DNA of 64,000 bases from Acidobacteriota bacterium (GCA_003165465.1 PLUM01000097.1:1-64000), one strand, 5' to 3'. Numbered from the stretch's first letter, positions 31,921 to 42,202 are shown. Notes: a model not told the origin generated them from the sequence alone. Translations and numbers: made by a program.

Positions 31921-34900
31921 TCAAGCGGCGCTTTCGCCCTTCCCGCGCTCGCTCATGTAATAGAGAACTGGAACCGTCATGCGCGAGAGCACGGTGGACG
32001 CCACTTCTCCGGCCATGAGCGAAATGGCGAGGCCCTGAAAAATCGGGTCGAAGAGAATCACGCTTGCTCCCACGACGACGGCGGCGGCAGTGAGCAGCAT
32101 TGGCCGGAATCTGACGGCGCCCGCGTCCACCACGGCTTCCTCGAGCGACATGCCGTGCGCGCGGCGCAGTTCGATGAAGTCGACGAGAATGATCGAGTTG
32201 CGCACGATGATTCCCGCGCCCGCGATGAAGCCGATCATGGACGTGGCCGTGAAGAACGCGCCCATCGCCGCGTGCGCCGGCAGAATGCCGACCAGCGTCA
32301 AGGGGATGGGCGCCATGATGACCAAAGGCGTCTTGAACGACTTGAACCATCCAACCACCAGCACGTAAATCAAGACCAGCACGGCGGCGAAGGCCAGGCC
32401 AAGATCGCGAAAAACTTCCACCGTGATGTGCCACTCGCCATCCCATTTCATCGAGTAGCGATCCGTGCGCTCGGGCAGTTCCGTGCCCATGTATTGCTTC
32501 ACCTGGTAGCCGCCCGGCAGTTGAATTTTGTCGATGGCTTCCTTCATGTTGAAGATGGCGTAGACCGGGCTTTCGACCACGCCCGCGACGTCTCCGGTTA
32601 CGTAGACCACGGGCCGCAGATTTTTGCGATAAACGGTCTTGTCGATGGTGGTTTCCTCGACGGTCGTGATTTCGCGCAGCGAAACTTGAGCGCCCGACGG
32701 CCCCGGCAATTTCAGATTGCGCAACTGCTGGATGCCGGAGCGGTCCGGCCGCGAGAGCCGCACTTCGATCGGAATATCCTCGCGCGAGGAAGGATCGTGC
32801 AGCAGTCCCGCCGAGGCCCCGTTCAATCCGATTTGCACCGTGCGCGAAACATCAGCCGCGGACACGCCTTGCAGCGCCGCTTTATCCAGATCGACTTTCA
32901 AATCGTATTTCGTTTGCGGATCTTCCACGTACCAGTCGACGTCCACCACGCCAGGAGTATCCTGAAAAACTTTTTTAATTTTTGCGGCCAGCTCGATTTG
33001 TCCCTTGTAATCGGGGCCGTAGACTTCCGCGACCAGCGTTTGCAGGACCGGCGGGCCGGGCGGAACTTCGGACACTTTGATGCGCGCTGCGTACGGAGCC
33101 GCGATCTTGTCGAGTTCCGGCCGCAGCCGGCGCGCGATGTCGTGGCTTTGCGCCTTGCGATCCTTCAGCGGGAGCAGGTTCACTTGAATGTCGGCCTGGT
33201 TGGGCGCGCGCCGCAGGAAATAATGCCGCACGAGGCCATTAAAATTGTACGGACCGGATGCGCCGGCATAAATCTGGTAGTTGACGACCTCGGGCTGCTG
33301 GCCGAGATAACTTCCGAGCGCCTGCGCGACGCGCGTTGTCTGCTCGAGCGGCGTGCCGTCCGGCATGTCGACGATCACCTGAAATTCGCTCTTGTTGTCG
33401 AAGGGCAGCATTTTCACTTGCACCCACTTGAGCGGAACGAACGCGACCGCCGCAAGTAGCAGCACGACCATGCCGCCGAGAAACGCCCACCTTAGCGCCG
33501 AGTTTTGAATGAGCGGATTCATCAGGCCCCGGTAGAACCGTGTGGTCCAGCCTTCCGATTCGTGCCCGGACTCGGGTCGATCCGCATAGTGGTGCAGCAG
33601 CCGCAGCGCGGCCCAGGGCGAAACGACGAAAGCCACCAGCAGCGAAAAAAGCATGGCCGAGGAAGCGCCCACCGGAATGGGGCGCATGTACGGGCCCATG
33701 AGGCCCCGCACAAACATCATCGGAAGAATCGCGGCGATCACGGCAAACGTCGCGAGGATCGTGGGATTGCCAACCTCGTCCACGGCTTCGACGGCGACGC
33801 CCGCGAGAGATTTCCCGCGATTTTCGGGCAGGCGGAAATGCCGAACGATGTTTTCGACAACCACGATGGCGTCGTCCACCAGAATTCCGATGGAGAAAAT
33901 CAGCGCGAAGAGCGTCACGCGATTGAGCGTGTAGCCGTAGAGATAGAAGATCGCAAGAGTCAGCGCCAGCGTGACGGGAATCGCCAGCAGTACGACGCCC
34001 GATTCGCGCCAGCCCAGGGCGAGAGCGATGAGCAGCGTCACGGAAATCGTGGCGATAAACAGGTGCTCGAGCAGTTCGTCGGATTTATCCTTGGCCGTTT
34101 CGCCGTAGTTGCGCGTTACGGTCACGTTCAAGTCGTTCGGCAGCAGATTGCCGCGCAGACCGGCGATTTTCTTCAGCGCGCTCTCCGAAATCAGTGTGGC
34201 ATTCGCGCCCTTGCGTTTGGCGAGCGTGATGGTAACGGCCGGATGCTCGGCGTTCGCCGCGTTTCCCGTCGATCCTTTCGCGCCGGCGAACAAAACATAG
34301 CTGTCCGGTTCCGCCGGGCCGTCTTCGATCTTTTCGGCCACGTCGCGCAGATACACGGGCCGCCCGGCATGAACGCCGACGACCACTTGCTGAAGCTCCT
34401 CGGGCCGCGTGAAGAAGTTGCCGGCCTCGACCTGGAATTCGCGGTTTTCGCCCGCAAAGCTGCCGGCCTGGCTGCGCGTGTTTGCCGCGCCCAGCCGGTC
34501 GACAATCGTGCCGGGAGCGAGTCCGTAGGCGGCGAGCCGCTGCGTGTTGAGAACCACGCGCAATTTTCGCGGCTGCCCGCCGATGAGGGTGGTTTCCGAG
34601 ACGTCGTCCACTTGCTTCAGCGAATGCTCCAGCTCCGCGGCGATTCGCCGCAATTGGTACGCGTCGTAGTTTTTTCCCCAGAGCGTCAGCGCGAGGATCG
34701 GAACGTCGTCGATGGAACGCACCTTGATCAGCGGCGGGGAAACGCCCTGCGGGATGCGGTCGAAATTCGAATAGAGCTTGTTGTAGATCTGCACGACCGC
34801 GTCTTCCTGCTTCGTTCCCACATAAAAGCGCACGATCACCATGCTCAGGCCGGGGTGGCTGATCGAGTAGAGGTACTCGACGCCGGGCACTTCGCGGAGC

Positions 34901-35160
34901 AGCTTTTCCATGGGCACGGTGGCGCGCTCGGTCACTTCTTGCGCCGAGGCTCCCGGCATCTGCACGAAAACATCCAGCATGGGAACGGCGATTTGCGGCT
35001 CCTCCTCGCGCGGCGTCTGGAGAATGCTGAAGACGCCGACGAGAAGCGCGCCAATAATCACGAGCGGCGTGAGCTTCGACTGAATAAAAACGCGCGCGAT
35101 GCGGCCGGCGAGGCCCGTGGCGTGCGTTGGAGCATTCGGATTGACTGGAGTTTCGCTCAT
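31921..35160 (-). CDS. RND efflux transporter, inner-membrane pump (AcrB-like)
   Basis: A 1079-residue proton-driven pump. It has the RND plan of 12 helices with two large periplasmic loops. Helix 1 is [17 protein letters not shown]; the porter domain begins [21 protein letters not shown]; helix 4 carries the proton-relay pair in [18 protein letters not shown]; the second-half equivalents appear near the C-terminus ([17 protein letters not shown]). The AcrB/HAE1 group is likely, but the Met/charged pattern does not identify the cargo. Its ATG overlaps the adaptor gene stop by four bases (ATGA), so the two are translationally coupled. It is part of osmC-tolC-adaptor-pump. Confidence 0.93.
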   Translation of the reverse strand: MSETPVNPNAPTHATGLAGRIARVFIQSKLTPLVIIGALLVGVFSILQTPREEEPQIAVPMLDVFVQMPGASAQEVTERATVPMEKLLREVPGVEYLYSISHPGLSMVIVRFYVGTKQEDAVVQIYNKLYSNFDRIPQGVSPPLIKVRSIDDVPILALTLWGKNYDAYQLRRIAAELEHSLKQVDDVSETTLIGGQPRKLRVVLNTQRLAAYGLAPGTIVDRLGAANTRSQAGSFAGENREFQVEAGNFFTRPEELQQVVVGVHAGRPVYLRDVAEKIEDGPAEPDSYVLFAGAKGSTGNAANAEHPAVTITLAKRKGANATLISESALKKIAGLRGNLLPNDLNVTVTRNYGETAKDKSDELLEHLFIATISVTLLIALALGWRESGVVLLAIPVTLALTLAIFYLYGYTLNRVTLFALIFSIGILVDDAIVVVENIVRHFRLPENRGKSLAGVAVEAVDEVGNPTILATFAVIAAILPMMFVRGLMGPYMRPIPVGASSAMLFSLLVAFVVSPWAALRLLHHYADRPESGHESEGWTTRFYRGLMNPLIQNSALRWAFLGGMVVLLLAAVAFVPLKWVQVKMLPFDNKSEFQVIVDMPDGTPLEQTTRVAQALGSYLGQQPEVVNYQIYAGASGPYNFNGLVRHYFLRRAPNQADIQVNLLPLKDRKAQSHDIARRLRPELDKIAAPYAARIKVSEVPPGPPVLQTLVAEVYGPDYKGQIELAAKIKKVFQDTPGVVDVDWYVEDPQTKYDLKVDLDKAALQGVSAADVSRTVQIGLNGASAGLLHDPSSREDIPIEVRLSRPDRSGIQQLRNLKLPGPSGAQVSLREITTVEETTIDKTVYRKNLRPVVYVTGDVAGVVESPVYAIFNMKEAIDKIQLPGGYQVKQYMGTELPERTDRYSMKWDGEWHITVEVFRDLGLAFAAVLVLIYVLVVGWFKSFKTPLVIMAPIPLTLVGILPAHAAMGAFFTATSMIGFIAGAGIIVRNSIILVDFIELRRAHGMSLEEAVVDAGAVRFRPMLLTAAAVVVGASVILFDPIFQGLAISLMAGEVASTVLSRMTVPVLYYMSERGKGESAA

Positions 35161-36323
35161 GGGCGCGGCTCGATCTGTTTGCCGCCGAAATCCACGTCTC
35201 CCGGAGCGGCTATGATTTTTTCTCCATCCTGCAAACCGGAAAGCGCTTCCACTTGTTTTTCCGACACCTGGCCGAGCGTGACGTAATGCAGCTGAGCGAT
35301 CCGGTTTGCATCAATCGCGTAGACGCCGCGCAATTGCCCGCGCTCGACAATCGCCGATTGAGGAATGAAAATCGCGGAGCGCTTGCCGCGAGCGAAGCGC
35401 GCCCTGCCAAAGAGGCCCGAACGTAAACGCGCATCGGCGGGCAAGTCGATTTTCACGAGGAAACTGCGGCTGGCCGGATCGGCGGCCGGAACGACTTGCG
35501 CGATTTTCCCCTGCAATACGGCGTTGTCCAGGGAATCGAGAACCACGGAAACGCTTTCACCGGCGCGGGCGAGACGAACATTGTTCTCGTCCAGATTCGC
35601 TTCCAGGCGATAGCGCCGCGTGTCTTCCACCGTGAACAGCGCCATGCCGGGCGAAGCGAGCGTGCCGGCGTCGGTCTTCTTCTCGGTCACCACGCCGGCA
35701 AAGGGCGCGCGAATCTGCGTGTAGCCGAGCGAAGTACGTGCCTGAGTCAGCGCCGCGTCCGCTTGCGCCTGCCCGGCGCGCGCCATGTCGCGCCGCGCTT
35801 CCGCCGATTGCGCGCGGGTTGTGAACTCGTCAAACTCTTGCGGGCTGATCGATTTTTTCTCGTAGAGTTGCTGATAGCGCTTCAGGGTCGATTGCGCGAG
35901 GGCAAGCTCCGATTCGGCCGAAGAAACTTCTTTCCGCGCGGCCGCCGCCGAGGCCGAGGCTTGCTCGACCGCAGCGCGCGGCTGGGAATCGTCGATGGTG
36001 GCCAGAATCTGGCCGCTCTGCACGCGGTCGCCTTCCTGCGCGCGGATTCCGAGAATATTGCCCATCGTTTGGCTGGCGATTTGAGTGGATTGCGCAGCGC
36101 GCACTGTCCCCACCGCTTCGAGCCAGTCGGGAACCGTGGCGCTTTGCGCGACAATCACGGCGACGCCGCTCACCTTCTCTGGCGCAACGGGCGCAACAGG
36201 ATTACCGCTCGAACAGCCGAGCAGCCCGCCGCCGAGTCCGGCGAGCAGTAAAGAAAATATCGCTAACATTCCATTCCTTCTGTTCAATGGGCTGTTCAAT
36301 GGGCTGTATACGGGGCTGTTCAT
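35157..36323 (-). CDS. RND periplasmic adaptor (membrane-fusion) lipoprotein
   Basis: A 388-residue HlyD/AcrA-type adaptor that bridges pump and outer-membrane channel. A hydrophobic leader ends in a lipobox (LLGCSSG, Cys near residue 37), so it is lipid-anchored. The lipoyl half-motif [19 protein letters not shown], a long coiled coil (about 115-200, [26 protein letters not shown] and on), the second lipoyl half ([23 protein letters not shown]) and a beta-barrel follow. The start at 36323 overlaps the TolC-like stop (ATGA) and supplies the positive Arg pair the signal needs; an ATG at 36269 after AGAAGGA is an alternative. The first codons contain a 12-base tandem duplication (AACAGCCCATTG). 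Confidence 0.93.
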   Translation of the reverse strand: MNSPVYSPLNSPLNRRNGMLAIFSLLLAGLGGGLLGCSSGNPVAPVAPEKVSGVAVIVAQSATVPDWLEAVGTVRAAQSTQIASQTMGNILGIRAQEGDRVQSGQILATIDDSQPRAAVEQASASAAAARKEVSSAESELALAQSTLKRYQQLYEKKSISPQEFDEFTTRAQSAEARRDMARAGQAQADAALTQARTSLGYTQIRAPFAGVVTEKKTDAGTLASPGMALFTVEDTRRYRLEANLDENNVRLARAGESVSVVLDSLDNAVLQGKIAQVVPAADPASRSFLVKIDLPADARLRSGLFGRARFARGKRSAIFIPQSAIVERGQLRGVYAIDANRIAQLHYVTLGQVSEKQVEALSGLQDGEKIIAAPGDVDFGGKQIEPRP

Positions 36324-37768
36324 TGGGTCACCACGGGCGATTGAGGATTGAGCGCGCCGCTGGCAAGCTCCAGCGCGGCGTAACCGGTGTAGTAGCGGCA
36401 GACGGTTTCCCAGTAATCGGCTTGCGTGCGCCGCGCCGCTTCTTCCGCCGCGAGCAGGTCGGTGACGGTCGAAAGCCCCGCTTCGTAGCGGTCCTGATTG
36501 ATCCGCAGGCTTTCCTGCGATTCGGCGATGGACGCGCGGGCTACGTCGAGCTGTTGGCGCGTGGCGTCCACGTCGTAATAGGCCTGGCGGACTTCCAGGC
36601 GCACCGCGTCCGTCGCCATTTCTTTCAGGGCGGAAACTTTTTCGCGCACGGCTTGCTCGCGGGAAAGCTGGGCGCGCCGCGCTCCGCCATCGAAGAGATC
36701 GAGCTGCACTTCGATTCCGGCCAGCCAGTTATTTCCGCCGCCGGAGACCAGATGTGGATTGTCGGCTTCCCATCCCGCGAAGGCATTCACTCGCGGACCG
36801 AAGGACGATTTTGCGATCGAGACGCTTTGCTCTTGCGCCGATTCTTCCGAGCGGATGCGTTTTAAATCGGGGCGCATCTCGATGGCTTGTTTCTCGAGTT
36901 CTTCGAGCGGCGTAGAGGGCAGCGTTCGTTCCGCCAGTTCGTCAGCCGGCTCGAAATCGTTTTGCGTGGAGAGGCCCATGGCGGCGCTCAACCGCGCTCG
37001 AGCCAGAGCCACATTATTTTGCGCGCGGACAAGTTCCTGCTTGCGCATCGCCAGGCGCACCTTGGCGCTCAGGGCGTCGGATTCCACGATCACGCCGCTC
37101 TCGAAGCGATTCTTGCTGCGTTCGAGAATGGCTTCCGCCATTTTCATCGTCTGTTCGGCCACGTCGAGTTGCTTTTTGGTCAGCAGCACGGCGTAGTATG
37201 AGTCGGCCACGCGAAACACGATTTCCTGGCCGGTGCGCTCCAGTTGCCGGTCGGCGGCGTCCTTTGCCCGCTCCGCGCGATTCACGGAATGCCAGCTCGC
37301 CAGCGAATCGAACAGGTTCCACGTGCCGCCAAAATGCGTGGAAAAGTTGCCGAATGCGCCGGGCGTATTCAAGGCGTTCAGCGCGAGATCCGCCGCGCCA
37401 AAACGCTGCTGCCGCAATTTGCTTCCGAAGACATACACGGGGTCGTTGCCGTCCGTGGCCGTTTCGGAAAATGCCGCGTGAGGATAGAGCAGGGATCGGG
37501 ACGCCCTCACGTCGGCCGAAGCGGCATGCGTGTCCGCGAGCGCCGCTTTGCGCGCCGGATTTTTTTCCAGCGCGATGTTCACTGCCTGCCGCAAGGTGAG
37601 CGGAGAAGGTTGCGCCGGTTGCTGGCCGAACAGCGGCCCGGGCGTGAAGATCGCAAAAAGCGCGGCGAGCGCGAGACCCGCCGTGAAAGAAGAACCGCCG
37701 CCGAATCGGAGAAGAAGTTTCCCTGGGCGCTGTTCCCAAGGTGCGCGATGTTGTTGATAAATGTTCAT
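36320..37768 (-). CDS. TolC-family outer-membrane efflux protein
   Basis: About 482 residues, the channel of the tripartite pump. After a signal peptide (AGLALAALFAIFTPGPLFGQ) two internally related halves each give a long helical hairpin plus beta strands: LTLRQAVNIALEKNP, ADSYYAVLLTKKQLDVAEQTMKMAEAI, then RPDLKRIRSEESAQEQSVSIAKSSFGPRVNAFAG and EVRQAYYDVDATRQQLDVARASI. Both ATG 37768 and ATG 37783 are possible starts; neither has a strong Shine-Dalgarno, and the upstream one overlaps the osmC stop, suggesting coupling. It is first of the three pump genes. Confidence 0.92.
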   Translation of the reverse strand: MNIYQQHRAPWEQRPGKLLLRFGGGSSFTAGLALAALFAIFTPGPLFGQQPAQPSPLTLRQAVNIALEKNPARKAALADTHAASADVRASRSLLYPHAAFSETATDGNDPVYVFGSKLRQQRFGAADLALNALNTPGAFGNFSTHFGGTWNLFDSLASWHSVNRAERAKDAADRQLERTGQEIVFRVADSYYAVLLTKKQLDVAEQTMKMAEAILERSKNRFESGVIVESDALSAKVRLAMRKQELVRAQNNVALARARLSAAMGLSTQNDFEPADELAERTLPSTPLEELEKQAIEMRPDLKRIRSEESAQEQSVSIAKSSFGPRVNAFAGWEADNPHLVSGGGNNWLAGIEVQLDLFDGGARRAQLSREQAVREKVSALKEMATDAVRLEVRQAYYDVDATRQQLDVARASIAESQESLRINQDRYEAGLSTVTDLLAAEEAARRTQADYWETVCRYYTGYAALELASGALNPQSPVVTQ

Positions 37769-37775
37769 GTCAGGT

Positions 37776-38240
37776 TTATCCATGGACCGCGACGGGAGCC
37801 AAGGCCGCCCAGTTCGTTTTCTCTTCCACAATTTCATAGGTGGTATGCAGGCTGGCCGTGTGTTTCACCATCGCGCCCACCGAGCAATATTTTTCCTCGG
37901 AGAGCCGAATGGCTTCCTCGACCGCGGTGCGATCGACATTATAACCTGTAACCACGTGAATAATGCGCACAATAGTAAACACTTGTGGCGGGCGCTCCGC
38001 CTGATCGGCCTCGACACGCACTTCGTAGCCGGTAATTTTCTGGTGGTATTTCTGCCGGAGCACGGTAATCACGTCAAAAGCCGTGCAACCGGCCAGCGCG
38101 ACCGCTACCAGTTCAATGGGCTTCGGGCCGGTGCCTCCGGCGGGGTCGTCGAGCAGGATGTGGTGCTCGCTTCCGGTGGTGGCGACAAACTGGCGTTCCT
38201 GTTTAAGTGATTGAGTAAGTTGGACTTTTGCGCTAATCAT
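37776..38240 (-). CDS. OsmC family peroxiredoxin-like protein
   Basis: A 154-residue OsmC/Ohr-superfamily protein. The two conserved Cys are C52 (LAGCTAFDVITVLRQK) and C119 (LSEEKYCSVGAMV), the pair that reduces organic hydroperoxides in this fold. The central helix and PIELVAVALAGC layout match the YhfA/OsmC branch rather than Ohr. GGGAGG precedes the ATG. It is the first gene of the efflux operon; the next frame begins before or just after its stop. This links peroxide defence to export, which is inference. Confidence 0.9.
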   Translation of the reverse strand: MISAKVQLTQSLKQERQFVATTGSEHHILLDDPAGGTGPKPIELVAVALAGCTAFDVITVLRQKYHQKITGYEVRVEADQAERPPQVFTIVRIIHVVTGYNVDRTAVEEAIRLSEEKYCSVGAMVKHTASLHTTYEIVEEKTNWAALAPVAVHG

Positions 38241-38491
38241 GATGGATTGCCTCCCGTGCTTCGGGCGTCGCTCGGTTGAGATTCCCCGTCCTTATGAGCT
38301 TTGCCCGGTTCGCTTCTGATCTATCGGCACTTAGCCACATCCATCAAAGCCGAATGCGGCGAAACCGCCTATGAGCGCCATCACGGACTGAAGTGACGGC
38401 ACACATGCGACTTAACTGCATGTTCCGCACTGCTCACATCGAATAAATGCAGAAATCGGGAATTTGTTACAGGAAAATGCGAGGGATTTAC

Positions 38492-38571
38492 GTAGCGCGG
38501 GCTTCAGCCTGCGGGGGTTTTGATTTGTGGCAAGCTAAAGTCAAAAGAACACAGGCTGAAGCCTGTGCTAC
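38492..38571. repeat. Chimeric REP pair
   Basis: The left half is the GTAGCGCGGGC variant, the right half the CACAGGC...GTGCTAC variant, joined by the spacer of the CACAGGC family. It looks like recombination or conversion between two REP variants. The remaining bases of 38241-38590 show no gene. Confidence 0.85.
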
Positions 38572-38590
38572 TTAAACCGGATTGCAGTGT

Positions 38591-39583
38591 TTATTCCCAG
38601 AGGGCGAACGCGATGCCCGTGCCGGTGCCTGCCAGCGAGCGATAGCAGGGAACGTAGTCGGACCAGTTCAAATTCAGGGATTCCATCGCACCGGCGAGAG
38701 CGATCCAGTTGCGGATTTCGCCGCTGCCGGATTTCAGCTTTGCCGGCGGAACCGACGCAATCGTTTTCTGGTCTTTGTGCTGCATCGCGGCGATCAGGTT
38801 GCGGTCGAACTCTTCATCCAGGCAGAAATGGCTGAGGCCGCCGGTGCCAATGATGGCGACGCGCGCGTTTTTCGACCAGGACTTGATCGCCTGGCCCAGG
38901 GCCACGCCGAAGTCATAGCAGCGCCGCGCCGAAGGCTGGTTCGGAGGATAGTAGGCGTTGATGAAAACGGGAACGATAGGCACGGATTTGTTGGGCATGA
39001 GCACCGCGCGCGGGAAGGCAAAGGCGTGGCCTTCTCCTTCGCCGACGTGCTTGGGCTGGCAGGTGGATTGCGCCACATCGAAATTCGCGTCCATCATGGC
39101 CCTGACCAGATATTCGCCGAGGTCCGCCGCCACGGGATAAGCCGTTGGCTCGGAATCGTAGTAGCGGCGCCGCGCGGCGGTGTACCAGTCCCAGGGCTCG
39201 ATCTTCGCGGTTGGCCGGTTGTAGATTTCCTTGCCCCAGTAAACCAGAAACGCGGGAAGATTGTCTTCGAGGATCATTTCTTTCTGGTCGTCGCCGACAA
39301 TGACGATGATGTCGGGCGCGATGCGGCCGACGGCGTCGCGCAATTTTGCAAGGCCGGCCTGGCAGCGCTCGTATCGCGCGCGAATCGCTTCCGGGCGCAG
39401 GATCTCGTCCAGCCCCTTGGGCGCCATGGCGACGAGCGCCTCGTAATTCGTGGGATTGCCGGCCTTGTCGAAATAATTTTTCGCGCGCACTTTGTCGACC
39501 TCGGCAAAATGCGGCCAGTCCTCGACCCTGGTCATCAACATGATTGAGTGCGACGCGCCAATCCCCGCCACGATGGAAGCCAT
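38591..39583 (-). CDS. LigB-like class III extradiol dioxygenase family protein
   Basis: A 330-residue protein of the family that contains the catalytic subunit of protocatechuate 4,5-dioxygenase, which opens aromatic diols. His12 in GIGASHS aligns with the first iron ligand, and the acid-base His is in IIGTGGLSHF near residue 235. The place of the second iron ligand (His61 of LigB, in NDHA) appears to be occupied by GDDQKE around Q100, so the metal site may be altered. The C-terminal region NWIALAGAMESLNLNW is usual. The start follows CAGGAG. It is divergent from the RidA/ABC operon nearby, which also carries an aromatic-acid-decarboxylase-like gene. No alpha subunit (LigA) is seen. Confidence 0.8.
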   Translation of the reverse strand: MASIVAGIGASHSIMLMTRVEDWPHFAEVDKVRAKNYFDKAGNPTNYEALVAMAPKGLDEILRPEAIRARYERCQAGLAKLRDAVGRIAPDIIVIVGDDQKEMILEDNLPAFLVYWGKEIYNRPTAKIEPWDWYTAARRRYYDSEPTAYPVAADLGEYLVRAMMDANFDVAQSTCQPKHVGEGEGHAFAFPRAVLMPNKSVPIVPVFINAYYPPNQPSARRCYDFGVALGQAIKSWSKNARVAIIGTGGLSHFCLDEEFDRNLIAAMQHKDQKTIASVPPAKLKSGSGEIRNWIALAGAMESLNLNWSDYVPCYRSLAGTGTGIAFALWE

Positions 39584-39805
39584 TGCTTCTCCTGTCCCGA
39601 ACAAAAACGATGAAAGGAATGCCATTGGCTATACAACGGCGAAGAGCGGGGCGTCAACGGGAAACGCGCAGGGTGTCAAACCTCTTTTAATTTGTGATTT
39701 AGCCTGGACCGCCCGTGAGAGTACCTTTCGCGGCATGCTGCGCCACAAACTCATGGTCATGCCGGTGTCTTGCCCGGAAAATGGAAAGCGGAGGCAGGAG
39801 TGCCC

Positions 39806-40477
39806 ATGCGCCGGCCCATCATGCTTTGTGGTTTGCTGGGAGTGCTGGTTTTCGGCTGGCTCCGGTGGCCCGCTCTTTCGTCACGCTCACAGGCTCGTGA
39901 AACGCAAACGCCACGGCCGATCATCGACAAGCAGCCGATTGCGTTTGCCAGCCGCACATTCGATCCAGCCAGTCCGCCAGCCGATCTTCCGCCGCTGACT
40001 TCGGGAGAAAGCGCGGAGTGCGAATCCGAATTTCTTTCCAGCGCCAGCGTGGCTGGGGAGACGCGGCAAACGGACGCCACGCACGCGACCGTCACCATCA
40101 CGCGGATCAAGGTCAGCTTGCAGCTCAAGATCACGATCTGGACGCCGTCCGGCGTAACGCAACACGTGATCGAACATGAAAATGGCCATCGCCAGATTTC
40201 GGAATTTTATTACCAGACCGCCGACAAGTCCGCCGAGCGGGCCGCGGAAACCTACATGGGAAAGCAAGTCGCCGTCACGGGCGCGAATCTGGATGCCGAA
40301 TCCAAAAAGATGCTGCAACAAATGGCCAATGAAATCAACGATGAATACCACAAAGAGTTAAATCCCGAACCGGCGCAACTGCTTTTCGATTCCATCACCG
40401 ACCACAGCCGAAACGATGTCATTGCCGGCGAAGCCGTGGCTCATGTCCTCAAGAACGCAATGATTGAATCGAATTAG
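39806..40477 (+). CDS. Membrane-anchored HEXXH protein, putative metallopeptidase
   Basis: A 223-residue protein with an N-terminal hydrophobic anchor or signal (MLCGLLGVLVFGWLRWPAL). The central sequence HVIEHENGHRQISEFYYQTADKSAERAA contains HENGH, a HEXXH zinc motif on a helix preceded by beta strands, like small DUF922-type zincins. A Met-rich helical C-terminus follows (KKMLQQMANEINDEYHKEL). The start at 39806 has AGGCAGGAG upstream. It is isolated from other operons. The protease function is inferred from the motif and helical context only. Confidence 0.65.
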   Translation: MRRPIMLCGLLGVLVFGWLRWPALSSRSQARETQTPRPIIDKQPIAFASRTFDPASPPADLPPLTSGESAECESEFLSSASVAGETRQTDATHATVTITRIKVSLQLKITIWTPSGVTQHVIEHENGHRQISEFYYQTADKSAERAAETYMGKQVAVTGANLDAESKKMLQQMANEINDEYHKELNPEPAQLLFDSITDHSRNDVIAGEAVAHVLKNAMIESN

Positions 40478-40521
40478 CTGCCCCCATATCAGAGGACAAA
40501 GAGTTCGACGGTTTGGTTTTA

Positions 40522-40600
40522 GTGGCACAGGCTTCAGCCTGTGTAGTTTTAATTTGGGTCAGGCTAAAGTGAAAAGAACACAGGCTGAAACCTGTGCCAC
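40522..40600. repeat. REP pair, GTGGCACAGGC type
   Basis: Same family as 6395-6473 with a GTGG foot; the rest of 40478-40780 contains no gene. Confidence 0.88.
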
Positions 40601-40780
40601 TAAAACCAAAACCCTAAAAATCACCGAAACGTCGGCGCGGTTGCATCGGCTCGATATTTGACATAATAATAGCGCGCTCGTCTCCACCGATCCGACACAT
40701 GACAATGTTTTCCACCGCGGACCGGTTTGGCCGACGATTGCATTCGCGCTGCATTCGCGCATTGGGAGATGCCATCCGCC

Positions 40781-41179
40781 ATGAGCAAACGGAAATCTTT
40801 CGACGTCGAGGGATTGGGGCACGCCAATCCAATTCCCGCGGTTTCGCGCATCGGAAACATTGTCGCGACGGGCGGCGTATCGGGGATGGACACGCGCACG
40901 GGAAAAATTCCGGAGGATACTGCCGCGCAATGCGCGCTCATGTTCGCGAATTTGCGCCAAATTCTGGCCGCGGCGGGCGCCACGCCCGACGACGTGATCC
41001 GCGTGACCGTGTGGATCAAGCGTCCCGAGATTCGCGCGGAAGTGAACAAGGAGTGGGTGGTGATGTTTCCCGAGCCCGATTCACGCCCGGCGCGGCACAC
41101 CATGTTTTACGACCACTTCGCGGGCGCGATGGCCGTGCAGTGCGAGGCCTGGGCCGTAATCGGCGGCGGTGCGGCATGA
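40781..41179 (+). CDS. RidA/YjgF/Rid family protein
   Basis: A 132-residue Rid protein; the archetype RidA hydrolyses reactive enamines/imines released by PLP enzymes, while other subgroups act in catabolic pathways. Visible are GNIVATGGVSGMDTRTGKIPEDTAAQCALMF, LAAAGATPDDVIRVTVWIK, and a C-terminal SRPARHTMFYDHF that replaces the usual substrate-binding Arg region (R-P-A-R). It is first gene of a six-gene operon and its stop overlaps the next start by four bases. The ATG at 40781 is chosen for the family N-terminus; a nearer ATG at 40769 lies too close to GGGAG. Confidence 0.85.
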   Translation: MSKRKSFDVEGLGHANPIPAVSRIGNIVATGGVSGMDTRTGKIPEDTAAQCALMFANLRQILAAAGATPDDVIRVTVWIKRPEIRAEVNKEWVVMFPEPDSRPARHTMFYDHFAGAMAVQCEAWAVIGGGAA

Positions 41180-42168
41180 AACTTCAACTCAGCATCGGCA
41201 TGGCGTCGAATCCGCGAACCTGGCCCGTGCTCGATGGCCAGGTGACCGCCGACGGAATCGAACTGATTCCCAGCGTTGTCCATCCCTCCGAGCTTTTCTG
41301 GAGGCAGTTGCGCTTCGCCGATTTCGACGTTTCCGAAATGTCGTTTTCCTCGCTGATGATGGCGAGGGCCAATGGCGACAACCGCTGGGTGGGGCTTCCC
41401 GTTTTCACGACGCGAAGATTTTTTCACACGGAAATCCTGGTGCGGCGCGACTCGGGCATCGAAACTCCCGCCGACCTGAAGGGCCGCCGCGTGGGCGTTC
41501 CCGAATACCAGCAGACGGCTGCTCTGTGGACGAGAGGAATTCTCCAGCACGAATTCGGCGTCGCGCCGAAGGACATGGAATTCTGGATGGAGCGCATGCC
41601 TTCCCACAGCCATCGCGGCGCCATGGGGTTCACTTCGCCCGCGGGCGTGACGATTCACCAAATTCCGCCGGAAAAAAATATCGGGACAATGATGCTTTCC
41701 GGGGAGCTGGAAGCCACGCTGCTCTACATTGTGAATCCCAATTTGATCGACCGCAGCACGGCCGACCTGTGGCACCACCCGGACATCAAGCCGCTGTTTG
41801 CCGACACGCAGGCCGAGGGGGTTCGCTACTACCGCAAGACCGGGATTTATCCGATCAACCACGGAATGGTCATCAAGCGGGAAATCGTGGAAAAACATCC
41901 GTGGACGGTTTTGAATCTCCTGAAGGCGTTTGAGAGCGCGAACGAAATTGCAAACCGGCAGCGGCTCGAACATGCCAGCTACCATCTCGCGGCGGGTTTG
42001 CTTCCGAAGGAAGCGAACGAAGCGCTTGCAACATCGATCGTCACGCACGGGATTGCAACGAATCGCCATGTGTTGGAGACGGCCGCGCAATATTCCTTCG
42101 AGCAAGGACTGACGCCGCGCCTCGTGAAGCTCGAGGAAGTATTCGCCGCGAGCGCCAAGGACGAATAG
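41176..42168 (+). CDS. 4,5-dihydroxyphthalate decarboxylase-like / NMT1-type protein
   Basis: A 330-residue protein with the fold of a periplasmic solute-binding protein but no signal peptide. Sequence features such as MKLQLSIGMASNPRTWPVLDG, VHPSELFWRQLRFADFDVSEMSFSSL and YPINHGMVIKREIVEKHPWTVLNLLKAFESA resemble 4,5-dihydroxyphthalate decarboxylase (Pht5-type), a cytoplasmic enzyme evolved from that fold. The start overlaps the RidA stop (ATGA). The genes behind it form a complete NitT/TauT-type importer, suggesting uptake and conversion of a small aromatic or amide acid. The actual substrate is not known. Confidence 0.8.
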   Translation: MKLQLSIGMASNPRTWPVLDGQVTADGIELIPSVVHPSELFWRQLRFADFDVSEMSFSSLMMARANGDNRWVGLPVFTTRRFFHTEILVRRDSGIETPADLKGRRVGVPEYQQTAALWTRGILQHEFGVAPKDMEFWMERMPSHSHRGAMGFTSPAGVTIHQIPPEKNIGTMMLSGELEATLLYIVNPNLIDRSTADLWHHPDIKPLFADTQAEGVRYYRKTGIYPINHGMVIKREIVEKHPWTVLNLLKAFESANEIANRQRLEHASYHLAAGLLPKEANEALATSIVTHGIATNRHVLETAAQYSFEQGLTPRLVKLEEVFAASAKDE

Positions 42169-42202
42169 CGGCGCGCGGTGGCGAACGCGGGGAGTGTGTT
42201 CG

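Noticed and set aside
33505-35286. 593-residue open frame opposite the RND pump gene
   Set aside because: Antisense to a clear pump gene, rich in Arg/His/Gln as expected of a shadow frame; no ribosome site or domain.
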